From assembly GCA_040954595.2 (NCBI GenBank), contig CM082597.2, positions 3,100,001 to 3,164,000 on the forward strand: DNA of 64,000 nucleotides, read 5' to 3'. The position numbers and the translations under genes are program-made. Shown here piece by piece: positions 1-11,881 of this stretch. Position 1 is the first letter of the stretch. Every line of letters begins with the position of its first letter. The stretch comes from Balanoglossus misakiensis (Eukaryota > Hemichordata). The notes under the pieces are model-generated. The model ran no database searches. It saw only the letters and a list, made by a program, of their open reading frames with translations, and had not been told where the DNA came from.

Positions 1-2175
1 CACACGCCAGGATGAACTGTCATGTGAACACCGTTGGTTATTAAAACAAGGCTACCGTTTCGTTTCCCTTCTCTTTTTAATATCCGTTAAGCACATGTCA
101 CGGCGCCGGCAATGTGCGTGGAGGTGTCATTAAAGCGTGTTGATGGCCGTGTTAAATGCCAACGCTGCCCACACGCCACGATCAAGCTTAGCATAACCTC
201 TGACTCTGTCATTGGGATGTCTGAACCTCCCTGCCAACCCTGGTTCATATTGCTATTGCGCAAGAACAATGTGAACACACTGTAAATATATCAGTTTATC
301 AAAACGCAAGAAATGATGGACTTGTTATTTAACACATATAAGCCTCTTCGTACACATATCCTGATTTTCTATGTTTTATGAGTTGTTTTACTAGCACACG
401 GTCGCACATCGGATTTGCCCGAGAAGCATAAAAAGGTCGTTGCAATCTCCATATTTCATCACACAGACTTGCGTAAGCCGTGACAATCCCTTCAAATGTC
501 TGGCATTGAATGGAAATTTTATAGACCCGCAGGATTTGCAGCAGACCTGCTTTGGTTGGCATTTGCGTGACAAGATTTCATAATCTCCACACAAGGTTTT
601 AAACCCCTAAATACCATTGCCTTTAATGATAAAGGTTATTTCCATTTTGACTGACTTTTACTATGCAAACCGTCGGGAGCACGACAAGACTTACATGAAA
701 GGTTTTGGCTGAAATGTATGAGTTGATGCGTGAACGAGCGCCCTCTAACTTCCAGCCACCAAAGTGCTTATATGATATATACCAAATATCCTGAAAATCT
801 GTCGTTAGGAGGCGCTCTGAGCGTTAGTTTTATCTGACACTATTCTATATCGCAAGTGGGTTTAAATCCACGTTATAATTAGGCCAAATAAAAAAATATG
901 TGCTGTTCCGATTACATAGTTTTGAAAAATAGGTAGGGAAATTTCGGCTGCCCTATAGTGTAGAAAAGTGACGTCATAGTTCTTGCGTGATCGATTCTCG
1001 CAATTTTGTATATTTGACATCGTCATGAACATTGTGTTACAAAACCGCGAACGGTGTAATTGACGTTGAATGATTTCTGACGCCATACAAACAAAACAGC
1101 TAAGGATGTAAGAGGTCACTCAGGGGTCATGAAAGTTGCCTGTTGTGGTGTGGTGTAGTCTGGTTCCCTGCCTGTTTCTGACGCTGCTGGCGCTATACTT
1201 TGAAAGGGGTAACGCATGGGCCATTTAATACATGGCTGTGATTGGACATTAGTATCGAGCGTATTGGTTGGTCAATAAAGTTTTCAAGTGACAAATATGG
1301 TATTATAAGTATACAGTGTAGAGGTTGGATAGAGCGATTTGGGGCCGGGCAAATAAAAAAAACAAAATGCACTGGAAAAATAATCAAAGAAATTATAATT
1401 CATGCAATTTCAGTATTTGTAAATTTACAATTTATAAATTTATACAATTTCAACATTTAAATCATTATATTAATATTTCACCAGCTTATGTGTGTAGGGG
1501 GGGGGGGGGGTTCGCGAGGCATTGAGGGTGATTCAGATAAAAACATTTCGCAAATCCTCTGATGTCCCCTACCCGTTTTTTGTGATCACCGCCTTAAATA
1601 CATATCACAATTGATACTGGCGCTCTGTCCATATCTCAATGGCTCTTCAAAGCTCATGATTATGTTTTTTCCGGTGTGTCCAAGGCAATTTGATTGAAAG
1701 ATGCTTGTGATCTTGGCATGTCTATTAACCACACCTGAGTCTTTGTATATCAGGTGGGGAATGTTCCATAGCCAACGGCGACTAAGTTGCTGTCGATGCT
1801 TCAGCGAGTAGGCGACAACATCAGTCGCGTTTATTGAACAGGGCCCCGGCCCCCGTGGTGCACTCAGCTGTGATTAGTATGGATGGACAAAGGACGATTA
1901 AACAAGACACCTCCAGGTGTCGTTCATGGCACCTTTTCCTTTCAACATACAGAGATCAGCGTGGACATTGAAATTAAAAAAACACGGTGACGCACACACG
2001 GAAATATCACTTTTGGTGCCCATGGCAAAACGTTAGCCAATCGGAAACTCGCTTGAACATGACGGCCATAAATGCGAACGTTAACGCATAGCCCACCAAC
2101 ATTTCAATCGACACAAGTTACAGTACAACATAGCTGTTTGCATGTCAACAAGTCAATGCACTCTAAGTGTTGATC
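1..2175. other. Noncoding stretch upstream of the GPCR gene
   Basis: I see no exon with a convincing splice-bounded frame or recognisable protein similarity. The stretch is moderately AT-rich, with an A/T-rich patch near 1380-1470 and a run of Gs at about 1498-1510. Short open frames on either strand lack domain features and are probably chance. It presumably holds the promoter of the GPCR at 2176, but no TATA box or initiator stands out close to the start. Confidence 0.6.
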
Positions 2176-3438
2176 ATGGCAAACTTTGCGGTCAGTAATG
2201 TAACCTACGACGACTACATATTTTGTCCACCCGATTTCGAGATCGCTACCTGGAAACCACTGCTCCACGCCGTTGGCTTGGCCCTGCTGTCTGTGACAGG
2301 GACTCTTGGCAACTTACTGGTCATCCTGTCGATATTTTTTTATTTCAAGAGCTCACTCGACAAACAGCCGCACACAATATTTCTCGGTAACATGGCCATA
2401 GCGGACTTCCTAACTACTCTGTTATACGAACCGTTCGTTGTGGTGTCGGTCGTGAAACACAGATGGCCAATTGGCTTCGACGGGTGCAAGGTGCACGCGT
2501 CAGTCGCCAGTGTTTTCGTAGCTGTGTCGCTCTTCACCCAAGCCGCGCTTGCTTTGTGCAGCCTGTGCAAGGTGTGCACCACTGCGGGTACTTTCAATAC
2601 GTACTTCAACCGCCGGCGAGTGTTTTTTGGCTGTGGCGCTATGTGGCTCATTGCCGCCGCGATGGAGGTCCCGAAGTACCTCGACGGTTTCGTCGGTTAC
2701 GATTATCGAGCCAGTGAATGTTACATTCTCAGCTCGACATCGTCGTACGCACCGTTCATCGCGACCAGTCTCGGAGTAATCCCAGCCCTCATCATTGCAG
2801 TTTCTTATGTGCTGATATGCGTACGGGTACGATTGCAAGACAAAAAATTCCACAATCCTGCAAACCATCCCGCTGGAGACATCAACGCTCAGCCTACAGC
2901 TTCTAGTATACACCAGAGAAAGGCAACACGAAAAGTGGTGAAGAACTGTTTCATACTCAACCTGGCTTTCTACATTTGCTACTACCCTGTCGGAATCGCC
3001 CTGCTCCTGAGCAAAGAGTGTTACGACCTACCATACGACATATACCCAATATGCTCCATAGCCTTTTACCTGGGTTTTTGCATCAACCCATTCTTGTACG
3101 CGTGGAAGAATCCCAAATTCGTCCAGGGCGCAATCAGTATTCTGCGTTGCAGAGTGCACCAGCACAAATTGAATCTCGTCGGAGCGATGCCGGTGGCCAA
3201 AGCGACCAAGAAGGTGATAACTGTAAGCGAGAGAGTCGCGCCGGTACCGCGAGAAAACCGCGTGTCTTCAGCGGTAGTTGAAAGAATCGGAGAAGTGCCA
3301 TGTACCCCAACCGACAGCAGACGAATCACCGGTCGTACAACTGAACCCGCCTGCAGCACCAGCAGTTCCAGCAACCATATAACGGAATACAAAATTGACG
3401 AAATGAACCTTCAGAGGGTGAGTTTTACCAATGAATGA
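2176..3438 (+). CDS. Intronless class A (rhodopsin-family) GPCR, atypical
   Basis: A 420-residue seven-helix receptor on one exon. The frame opens two codons earlier at GTG, but the first in-frame ATG after the stop at 2164 is 2176, so I start there. Landmarks: an N-glycosylation site NVT (8-10), GTLGN (42-46, TM1), AIAD (74-77, TM2), W97 and C104 with C182 for the TM3-ECL2 disulfide, W157 (TM4), P203 and Y211 (TM5), CYYP (268-271, TM6) and NPFLY (304-308, TM7). The DRY position, 25 residues after C104, reads C-S-L (128-130), followed by CKV, resembling the NRYxKV context of melatonin/GPR84-type receptors. Residue 7.43 is Tyr, so it is not an opsin. The tail of about 100 residues is Ser/Thr-rich. 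The ligand is unknown. A strong splice donor (GTGAGT) at 3418 suggests a possible alternative 3' end. AATAAA signals occur at 3980 and 4461. Confidence 0.92.
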   Translation: MANFAVSNVTYDDYIFCPPDFEIATWKPLLHAVGLALLSVTGTLGNLLVILSIFFYFKSSLDKQPHTIFLGNMAIADFLTTLLYEPFVVVSVVKHRWPIGFDGCKVHASVASVFVAVSLFTQAALALCSLCKVCTTAGTFNTYFNRRRVFFGCGAMWLIAAAMEVPKYLDGFVGYDYRASECYILSSTSSYAPFIATSLGVIPALIIAVSYVLICVRVRLQDKKFHNPANHPAGDINAQPTASSIHQRKATRKVVKNCFILNLAFYICYYPVGIALLLSKECYDLPYDIYPICSIAFYLGFCINPFLYAWKNPKFVQGAISILRCRVHQHKLNLVGAMPVAKATKKVITVSERVAPVPRENRVSSAVVERIGEVPCTPTDSRRITGRTTEPACSTSSSSNHITEYKIDEMNLQRVSFTNE

Positions 3439-5720
3439 ATACTACATGAGACCCAGGAATATACTAGTTAAAGGCCACACTTTAGGCTATTTACTGTATG
3501 CTTTTTGTTGTTAAAAGTTATCAATTTTGGTTTCTTTTACTCTGTAAAACATAGAGAATTGTCGAGTTATTTGGGTTTTAAACGCAACCTTTTTGTAGCA
3601 ATCGTCATTCTATTGTTTCAAAATGAATTAAAGTTTGGACGTGAAATTCATTTGTCAACAATAACAATGGCTGTTACTCATATACAAATTTTTATTGAGA
3701 ATCTAAACACTGAACACTTCAGAGTAGATCAAAAACAGAGTTGATAGGGAGAAATATACTGAAAGTGATATGAGTGTCATAAGTGTCAAAGTAGATGTGA
3801 ACACCCAATTTCAAAATCTACAGCAATTTCTTCCTAACAATGTATGTTTATATACCTTGTATTTTCTCCTTATGATCTACTTGTCTATCTACCTATCTGA
3901 CTGACTGATTATCTGTTTGTCTGCCCGTCCATCCATCACCCCATTGCATGTTTAAATGATACTATTTAGAGATGAAAAGAATAAACAACACTTTAATTGA
4001 CTTTCATTAAATTCGTTGATGCACAGTGATGTATGTTTAATTTGGAAATGTTTGGAAATGTTAATTTGCCAAAGTCTGCCTATTTTGACTGTACATATGT
4101 TGTGTAGTTTTCTGAAGTGATTGACTTGTATGATAAAATATTTAAAATTAATCATAACTTCTTTGATTAATTTAATTATGCTGTGCATTTAAGTGGTTTT
4201 ATACGATATATGTGGCTGATGGACATATATCATGAAAAAATACTTGTATTGAGGAATTTTCAGCTGTAAAAAGTGACCCACCCCCAAAGATAGGTTTCTA
4301 AAAAGTGACCCCCCCCCCCTGTAAATACTGAAGGCTCCCTAATGAGGCATCAGTGCCTAATTTGGGGCCATTATTTTTATAAGCTTATCTTTCTTCATTG
4401 TTGTGTACATATTTGGTCTGTATGGGTGTCTTCAATACAAATGGTTGATCCGTGAAAGAAAATAAACAGAATTTAATGTTATAAACGTAATAAAGTGTCT
4501 TTTCTTGAATTCAATAACATTTAGTGCAATGAAGTTTAATAACTAGTAATGAAAAATGTCATCTGTAGATAGGGACATATATTACATACATGTCAAACCT
4601 TGTGCATTGCATGCATAAAATCAAATGTGTCCATGAAGAGGTAAACGTGTTATCACTTGAGGGGTTATATAACTGGACATGTGTAATTTCCTAGAAAGGA
4701 GAGAGAAATTCAAAGATGTATCACATGGTATCCAAAAGTACAGCACCAAATTTCACTGAAGATATTGATCTCATATATTCCATTTGTCACTACCGTTAAT
4801 TTAAACATGTAATAAACAGAAACAGAAATACTGTACTTCCAGTTACTGTGTCAATTCTATCGACACATGTACTTAATTGAGATTGATCATGCAGACATAG
4901 CTCATTGTCAAAGCATGCATACTATTAATAGTTAACGAGCATCTGAAATCAGTGATATGAAAAGCAAATGGAATAACCCAAATAAGGGAGGGCTTCTAGA
5001 AATTGATCATCTCAAGAGTGTCAACTCAACATATTGTATTGTGGAGCAAAAACTCATGGATGGTATCCTTGCTCTTTCAAGCTAGCACTGGAAAGCAATA
5101 CAGGTGTATGTGTTCTACTTTCAAGGTGTGAACCTCAATGACGACGTCAGAGTACAGTGAATCTCAATTAACAGATAACAGACTCCCTTGCAGCAACACT
5201 ACACACAATTATGAAGGCGGCCGGCCCCAGCCAAAGAATTACACATAGCCTTCAGCCAGTAGACGAATATCACTGTGCACAAGGTTTCTCCAATAATTGC
5301 CCGTGTTAAGAATTGCGGTTGCTTGGCAAATCCCTGTTTCCTTTTCTCCAACAAAACTATTACTGCAACGAAACGAAATCTGCCCTTTTAAAACGCCTGT
5401 GATGGGCCTTATTACCATGGAAACTGATCCGAGGGACCAACCAATAAACCAATTTGCACTTCGGGGAACAACAGGAATTCAAGAGTCGAGTCGCACAACT
5501 TATTTTTTCCAACTTAATGACTTTATTGCTTTAAAAGGGGGGCTTTGACAGGTCGGCCTACACTGTGAGACTGAGGGTCACTGGGATGACGCCCTAGCAC
5601 AATGCTAACCAATACACAAAACATTACTTGTTTACCCATTGCTTAAATTCCCTTTTACGTGTAAAAAATCAACTGAAAACAGCAGAAAATCATAAAAGTC
5701 ATGATATCATATATCTACAT

Positions 5721-5777
<57 letters not shown>

Positions 5778-6888
5778 TGAGAGAGATAGTTACAGAAAGA
5801 ATTATCTTCCCAAGGATAGCGTACAAAAATCAACTGAAAACGGCAGAAAATCATAAAAGTCATGATATCATATATCTATATGGTATATATATATATATAT
5901 ATATAGAAAGTGAGAGAGAGTTACAGAATGAATTTCCTTCCAGAGGATAGCGTACATGTTATTTTCAACATGTTACAATTCTAAAGGAAACCTAGTCCGT
6001 ATGCAAAATAATTTTCATTGCCATATTACGTACAATAGCCCCCACACTTTGTCCGATTGTCAGCAAATCATTCACCATGACAACAACTGTGTCATATCTA
6101 CAAATGGATGATGAACAGGCCAAGGTTATAATTTCTAGAAGACGATGGGCAAATGAAAACAGATATTGCTGTAGTGTATCATTATTACATAATGGTTACT
6201 TTTATGGAGGGTCATTACCCCCAATATGTTGTAATAAATGTACCTATATTATGTTGCTTTTTCAGCGTTGCTGGTAGTGTGGATTGGTGAATACTTGGGG
6301 AAAAACATCTTACACTCCACCATTTTCTCTTTGTCTATTTTTAATATACATTATTCTTTACATTACTTTTCATCCGAGCCTGAGAAACTCCTTGAGCGGA
6401 TGTTTTGTGAACAAAAACATTACAAGCGACCTAAGAGCCCAAGAGAGCTGCGCTGTAATTGGTTGCAGAAAGGATTAGGTAACCAGTTAGCATGCAGGTT
6501 ATGATGAGAAGCTGAATATTCAACAAGCCAACATATGTAGGGAGTAGAATAAGAAAGTGTAGAGATAGACATACATGGTTGAGCCATTTTTGACTAGTTT
6601 TTGTAGAGAGGTATTGTTGACATACAAGTATCATGAGAATAAATGAATGAAAGTCTGAATGTCATGATTGTGTTTTGAATGTGGTAATAAATAACATTTT
6701 TACCCCACATTAATTTTAACATTAATTTCTCTGAGTGGTTTCTGGGGAAAAAGACAGCAATACAATCTTTTCCATGAGAAAATTATTTTTTTTTGGCTGT
6801 TAAGGAAAAAAAAAGAAAAGAAGTGCAAATCATGCAGCGTGATGGCGCTGTCCACTAGGCCTTGCTTAGGCGTGGCTATGGACACTAC
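3439..6888. other. Intergenic DNA with microsatellites, no gene seen
   Basis: The 3' side of the GPCR gene followed by noncoding sequence. Possible poly(A) signals are at 3980-3985 and 4461-4466. A CTAT/CTGA-type simple repeat lies at about 3883-3935. Near 4267-4320 two AAAGTGACCC motifs end in C runs and resemble the interior of the element at 6892-7778. A duplicated block with TA/GA microsatellites is annotated separately at about 5660-5955. Short open frames, such as around 5297-5548, show no domain or splice support. Confidence 0.6.
5660..5955. repeat. Imperfect tandem duplication containing (TA)n and (GA)n
   Basis: Two adjacent copies of one block. Each begins with AAAAATCAACTGAAAAC, continues through CATGATATCATATATCTA into a TA microsatellite, then a GA-rich stretch, and ends with GGATAGCGTAC. 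The first copy (about 5664-5824) has about 16 TA units and a long GA run. The second (about 5825-5955) has a shorter TA run and little GA. The length difference is mostly microsatellite expansion. No coding potential. Confidence 0.85.
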
Positions 6889-6891
6889 TTA

Positions 6892-7043
6892 GGGACTGAT
6901 CAGTTTCTTCAGCCTGGGGGTGCAGTGGATTCTAGTTTGTGGATATCAAAAAGTGACTGACCACCCCCTCATTGAAAATTTAAAAAGTGGGTGACCCCCC
7001 CCCCCCCATCAACTTTCAAAAACTTATTGACCCCCCCCCCCAG

Positions 7044-7113
<70 letters not shown>

Positions 7114-7778
7114 GTGTAGATAAAATTAGCTTGAATGTCTTTCATGATAACACCTTATTTACTAGTTATGAACTAATATTATCCTCTGAAAATATACTTC
7201 AGCTACCACTGTAATAGCTTTCCAGGTACTAGACACAAGAACAGGAATGTATGAAGCTATGGTTTGGGGGGGGGGGGGTAAATGTAACCAACATTCTGGT
7301 GGTGAATTAAATAAAATGACAATTTGCATATATATAAATTGAAATAATTAAAATAAGAAATTTATAAATTAAAAATACTAGTTTTTACAATAGTTGGCAG
7401 ACATAGTAAAAATCAAGAGAAGTGAAGAGGGTGGGTGTGGGAGGCATGTTGAAAATCTTGTAAAATGCAGAGCTCAAAGCTGAATTTTAGTGATCTAAAA
7501 AGCAAATCAACTCAACATAGGTAGGGGAGGCAAGTACCCTGCCCTGTACTGTCTGGCACACAAGACAAACTAGCCAATACAAAAAAGCCTGAAAGGTGTT
7601 GAAGAATGAAGGGGGTGGGTGTTAGAAAACTTTGTAATACATAAAGAGCTTGAAACTGCATTTTTGTGGACTCTAAAGCAATTTTAGTCCCTCATTCAGC
7701 TTTTCTAAAACAAGATGACCCCCCCCCCCCAAATTCCAAAATAGGGTGACCCCCAGGCTGAAGAAACTGACCAGTTCC
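6892..7778. mobile_element. Harbinger-like non-autonomous DNA transposon
   Basis: An 887-bp element with inverted ends of about 30 bp. The left end starts GGGACTGATCAGTTTCTTC and the right end, read on the minus strand, starts GGAACTGGTCAGTTTCTTC; both continue into AGCCTGGGGGT. It is flanked on both sides by TTA (6889-6891 and 7779-7781), matching the 3-bp TWA target duplication of PIF/Harbinger elements. The interior carries no transposase frame. It holds several GTGACCC-plus-poly-C motifs, a (TG)n at about 7046-7072 and a (TA)n at about 7079-7110. The superfamily call rests on duplication length only. Confidence 0.65.
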
Positions 7779-7781
7779 TTA

Positions 7782-10620
7782 ATTTTGTTCACCCTTTTCC
7801 CAAAATGCTTGCATAAATGTTTGAAGTTGTTGTGACAAATCACAAACTGATCGTTACACTGTAACTACCCGTCTCCTGACATCACGTTCAACCCTACTAT
7901 ACTTCTCAACTAACTGTCCCTAGGGAAATCTACCCAGACCCTTGTCTGACCTCTTCCCTGTGCCCTATAAAACGAGCGGAGTTTTCAGGGTTTCATCAGA
8001 AATGACAGTAAAACAACCTCCCTATCCTGCGATAATTCGCATCCCCCATATGAATAGCCATGATGCAATTTTACTGATAGGACGATGGACGCCTATATGA
8101 ACACAGCAAAGGAGGCGATACAAAAGTCCAGTAAACGTGATGAGCTGATCTGCGTTAACAGATCCCGTGAGGAGTACGGTGCCCAGAGTCCAACACGCTC
8201 CTAAACTCTTGTAGCCTCTTTTCGCACACAACGATACAACGGTTCTCAACATTCATCGACTAAACACATGTAAGCGCTGTCAATTACGGCGTGACCTGAG
8301 GTCTCTAACACGGCGGTCGGAACTCGCCGGCGCCGAAAACACGCGTTTTGACGAAGATATCGGCCCACGCCGAACTCCTGAGGTAAACAAGTCTTAGATC
8401 TCGCTATCAGTGCCCCGGGGCTGGCTATCCGCTAGGGATAACGCGGAAAAAAATGGAAAAGATGCACAGATCCTGAACTCCGTGTTCCTTCTCCAACGGA
8501 CCCACGCTAATTATCCTCAAAGACGCGTCATATATGTTTTTCACGTGACCCAGAACGCACTTCTGATTGGTTCCTCCCCAAGGGCGAAATGAAGAAACCC
8601 CTTCATCCGTAGCCAAGTAACGGTCACCATGGCAACATCGCTCCACCAGTTAAGCCATGGGAAGACCATGCCAAATATTAAATACACGTAATAAATAAAA
8701 TGGAATAACAATTCCATAACAGTACCCTGTTTATAGTGATGTGTGGTGGCATTGTCGTCGACCCGAGTGAGAGTTCAGTACATATCAAAATCAACAATTT
8801 ATGATCGCAACTGATATGATAAATTTAGGAGCAAACTTACAAACATGTCCTAGCAAGTAAGCGATATATTGCTATGTAATGTTCGTCACATTTTTGCTGA
8901 ATCCAAGAAGTGAAATTATTGACAAGAGACGCATATTTGTATTCACTGAGAACAAAACACGCCTATAAAACCCTCTGTGATGTAACCGAAACACTGACCA
9001 CAATGAGCTCATAGGATATAAGTAGTTGATCATTTATAGGAAGGTGGCACGCGGGGTCGAGTGTCAAGCCATTTTTAAAATCAACATTATCAGGCTGCGG
9101 CAGAGTATTTATTCTCCCGCCCATTATCCGGTGATTGACAGGGTGTTTTAACAACGTGAGAATTTACAAGCGTTAGGGACTCTTCTGCGAGCCTGTTATT
9201 CATCAACAACTGCATCCAGTTAAGTTTTGAGTCGAAATGACTGTACATGCCCACGACATTGTGTGCTACTGCTAGAATTCGGGGAAAAACCACCGTCGGA
9301 AACTGGAATGTAGGTCAGTCTTTGTAATACTAATAGCCTACGACATGACGCCAATTACCTCGCTTCGTTGAAGTCACACTATTTCCGCGACAAGACAGAC
9401 GAAGTGGGACTCTCTAGCAAGTGGCAGACAAAGTTTGCCCTGTGATTCAATCGAGCAGTTGACTGGAAGACGTTGATACTGTCCGCCGAGACATCACGAC
9501 AACTCAGGTGAGTACACATTTAAAACCTGACTTTTTATTTGCAGATTTGCACATCACTGATCTATTCTCTTTAAAACTTAACATTTAATAGGGCGTTGTT
9601 CGTACACGGAAGTGAGTTTCAGATTTTTTTATCTCGACGTTTGGTCGCCTTCCTTGTTTTGCTCAGACTGATCCTAACCGTGGCCGTGACTCTACGCAAA
9701 ATGCGGTCAGTTGTAATAGATATTGGTCGACAGTGACCCATCCGTGAAATATATCAGTTTATGTTTCTAATCAGTGCGTTTTCAAGTGGACAAACAGGTT
9801 GTATATGCGGCAAGTGTACTATGTGACGTATTTAGGCCTACGTACTCGCCACTATTCCGCCGTGAACAAACTTTGTTGAGTGATAATAGAGATAAAATCT
9901 CTATGGTGACACCCTAGCTCGGCCAGACTGCTTTGAACCGCCATGTTTTAACGACAGAAAATTATATCGTAAAGGACTTGTGTATGTACTTTATAACTAC
10001 ATGTATAAGGAAACAATGTTGCGACACCGAGTGGCCCTCTTGGATGGCCGATCGCTCGAAGGTCATACTGGGTCACGTGAGTGGAACCACACGCCTGGCA
10101 CACAATCAGGCCACTCAAAAAAATTATTTGTTTACACAATAAAATGTGTACTTGGGCGGTGATCCTCCTTCACTACATGTAGACTTCGCTCATACAATAC
10201 ATCTTGGGCTATAATACATCTTGATGCTCATACGAAAGCTATAGAATATAATAATGTATATCAGCATATTTCCTGACTTATTAGTTTATGTATATTGTCC
10301 ATAACAACATAAACTTATGGTTTATATTTACCCAAAAGACACCCAAAAGTAAATCAACTAATAAAATAAATATATGTATTGTGAAAAACAATCTATCGCC
10401 TGCTGTTAACATATTGTGTGGGGTCGATTACTGATATCAACTCGGAATATTAACACATAAGTGTAAGAAAAATTCAAGTTGTGTCAGATTTATGCAATTG
10501 CTGACCGTGCTATTTATAGCCTTAGGACCTCCACACACAGCGCTCGGACATCTAGCACGCGACCTTTGACCTTGTGTGGCGAGACACCGCAATGTTTAAA
10601 GCGTATACATGGTTTGCTTT
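7782..10620. other. Intergenic DNA, CpG-richer around 8.2-8.6 kb and 9.3-9.5 kb
   Basis: No protein-coding exon is supported. CpG dinucleotides become more frequent near 8160-8600 and 9290-9510 than in the preceding AT-rich DNA, which fits a promoter region. A strong donor site ends a candidate noncoding exon at 9507 (separate entry). Short open frames on both strands between 8022 and 10162 overlap each other and lack domain features. Confidence 0.5.
9360..9507 (+). other. Candidate 5' noncoding exon of the NHL-repeat gene
   Basis: The sequence ending ACAACTCAG at 9507 is followed by GTGAGTACAC, a near-perfect splice donor, in a CpG-richer stretch. An acceptor (TTTGCTTTCAG) lies at 10613-10623, so this exon could splice to an exon running 10624-11145 that contains the NHL gene's start codon. 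The 5' boundary is arbitrary. Only transcript data would confirm the exon. Confidence 0.3.
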
Positions 10621-10889
10621 CAGAGCGGTGTTTGTTTACGCACCATCACACCCCGACACCCGGATAACTCAAGTTTCATTTCGGAGTTTTGTACATCAGT
10701 GTGTGTGCTGACTGAAGGAAAGCCACGGATGCGCGCAACCCTCCAGTTATCGGCCACTTAGTGACGTCACATCCTGACATATTGGGTAACATTTGAAGGA
10801 ATACTCCGTGCTGTACCCAGCCAAGATTCGACTGACAAAGGCACGGGGTGACAATACCGATGACATCACTCGGGACTCCGAGAGCTACA

Positions 10890-11800
10890 ATGGAGACGGT
10901 TGACGTCAACAGAAACAAGCGCCCGGCCAACGCCAAGAACACGCACCGGATACAAGGCGCTCAGGAACGGCCGCGGGAGACGTCATCACCGAGAATCTTG
11001 TCGGCAAGAACGACGAAAACGTCAACCCCGAAAGCAAAACTTTCATCCTTGACGGGAAAGGCGGTTTCGCCGACGATAAAAACATCGTCCCCGAGGATGA
11101 AGACCACAACGCAAGTTATCCAAAGCAGGAAGCAAGTTAAAGAAGGTGAGAAAGTAGGTCCCATACATGACAAAGTAATTAAAGATATGCATAAGAAGTA
11201 GATGAAGACATTGTTTCCCGCTTACTTAACCCCACCAAACAGGCACACTGCACACAAAATATTAGGATAATCCTTTCAGTAAAATTATCAAGTTATTTTA
11301 CAAAACCATGCCTTTGAATTCCGCTAACGTGGACAAATTATTAACTTGAACAAAGTATTAATAAAGACAAGTTGTTTAGTTTTGTCTCTCGTCACCGTGT
11401 AGAACAAAAGATAAGCATTTTACGCACAACACAACCAATGCCATGAAACTGCTGTTAGTATATTGGTATAAATATCATATAATGCTTTAATATGGGTCGG
11501 AAGTAACAATATTGTGCCATAGGATACGCGAAGCAGTTATTTGAATTTTAGGTGTTTCGGCTAAGAGTCAAATATCACGACATCGACAACAGCTGTTGAA
11601 AATAATCAGAGCCTTGGACAGTCAGTGTATTTCCAGGGACCAAGCATACATCAACTGAATATTTGCTTATAGTGCATAATGAATATGTGGGTTTTGTGCA
11701 AAGGTCATATCATGAGTTCCGTTCTATTAAATGATATTTCCTTAGGCTGTTCCTGTTGCCTGTTAGCGTGAGATAATGATGCTCTCGAAACTAATCTGAT

Positions 11801-11881
<81 letters not shown>

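Noticed and set aside
2167-2175. GTG at 2167 as the GPCR start codon
   Set aside because: Animal genes start at ATG almost without exception; ATG 2176 is in frame three codons on and nothing upstream is conserved.
2176-3438. Opsin identity for the GPCR
   Set aside because: The TM7 position for the retinal-binding lysine (7.43) is Tyr298, and the DRY/NPxxY context is closer to melatonin/GPR84-type receptors.
6987-7214. Open frame reading as alternating VC and YI residues
   Set aside because: It is produced by the (TG)n and (TA)n microsatellites inside the transposon-like element.
10848-10859. GTG-initiated extension of the NHL gene's first exon
   Set aside because: ATG 10860 and especially ATG 10890 (better context) are available; the extension adds nothing recognisable.
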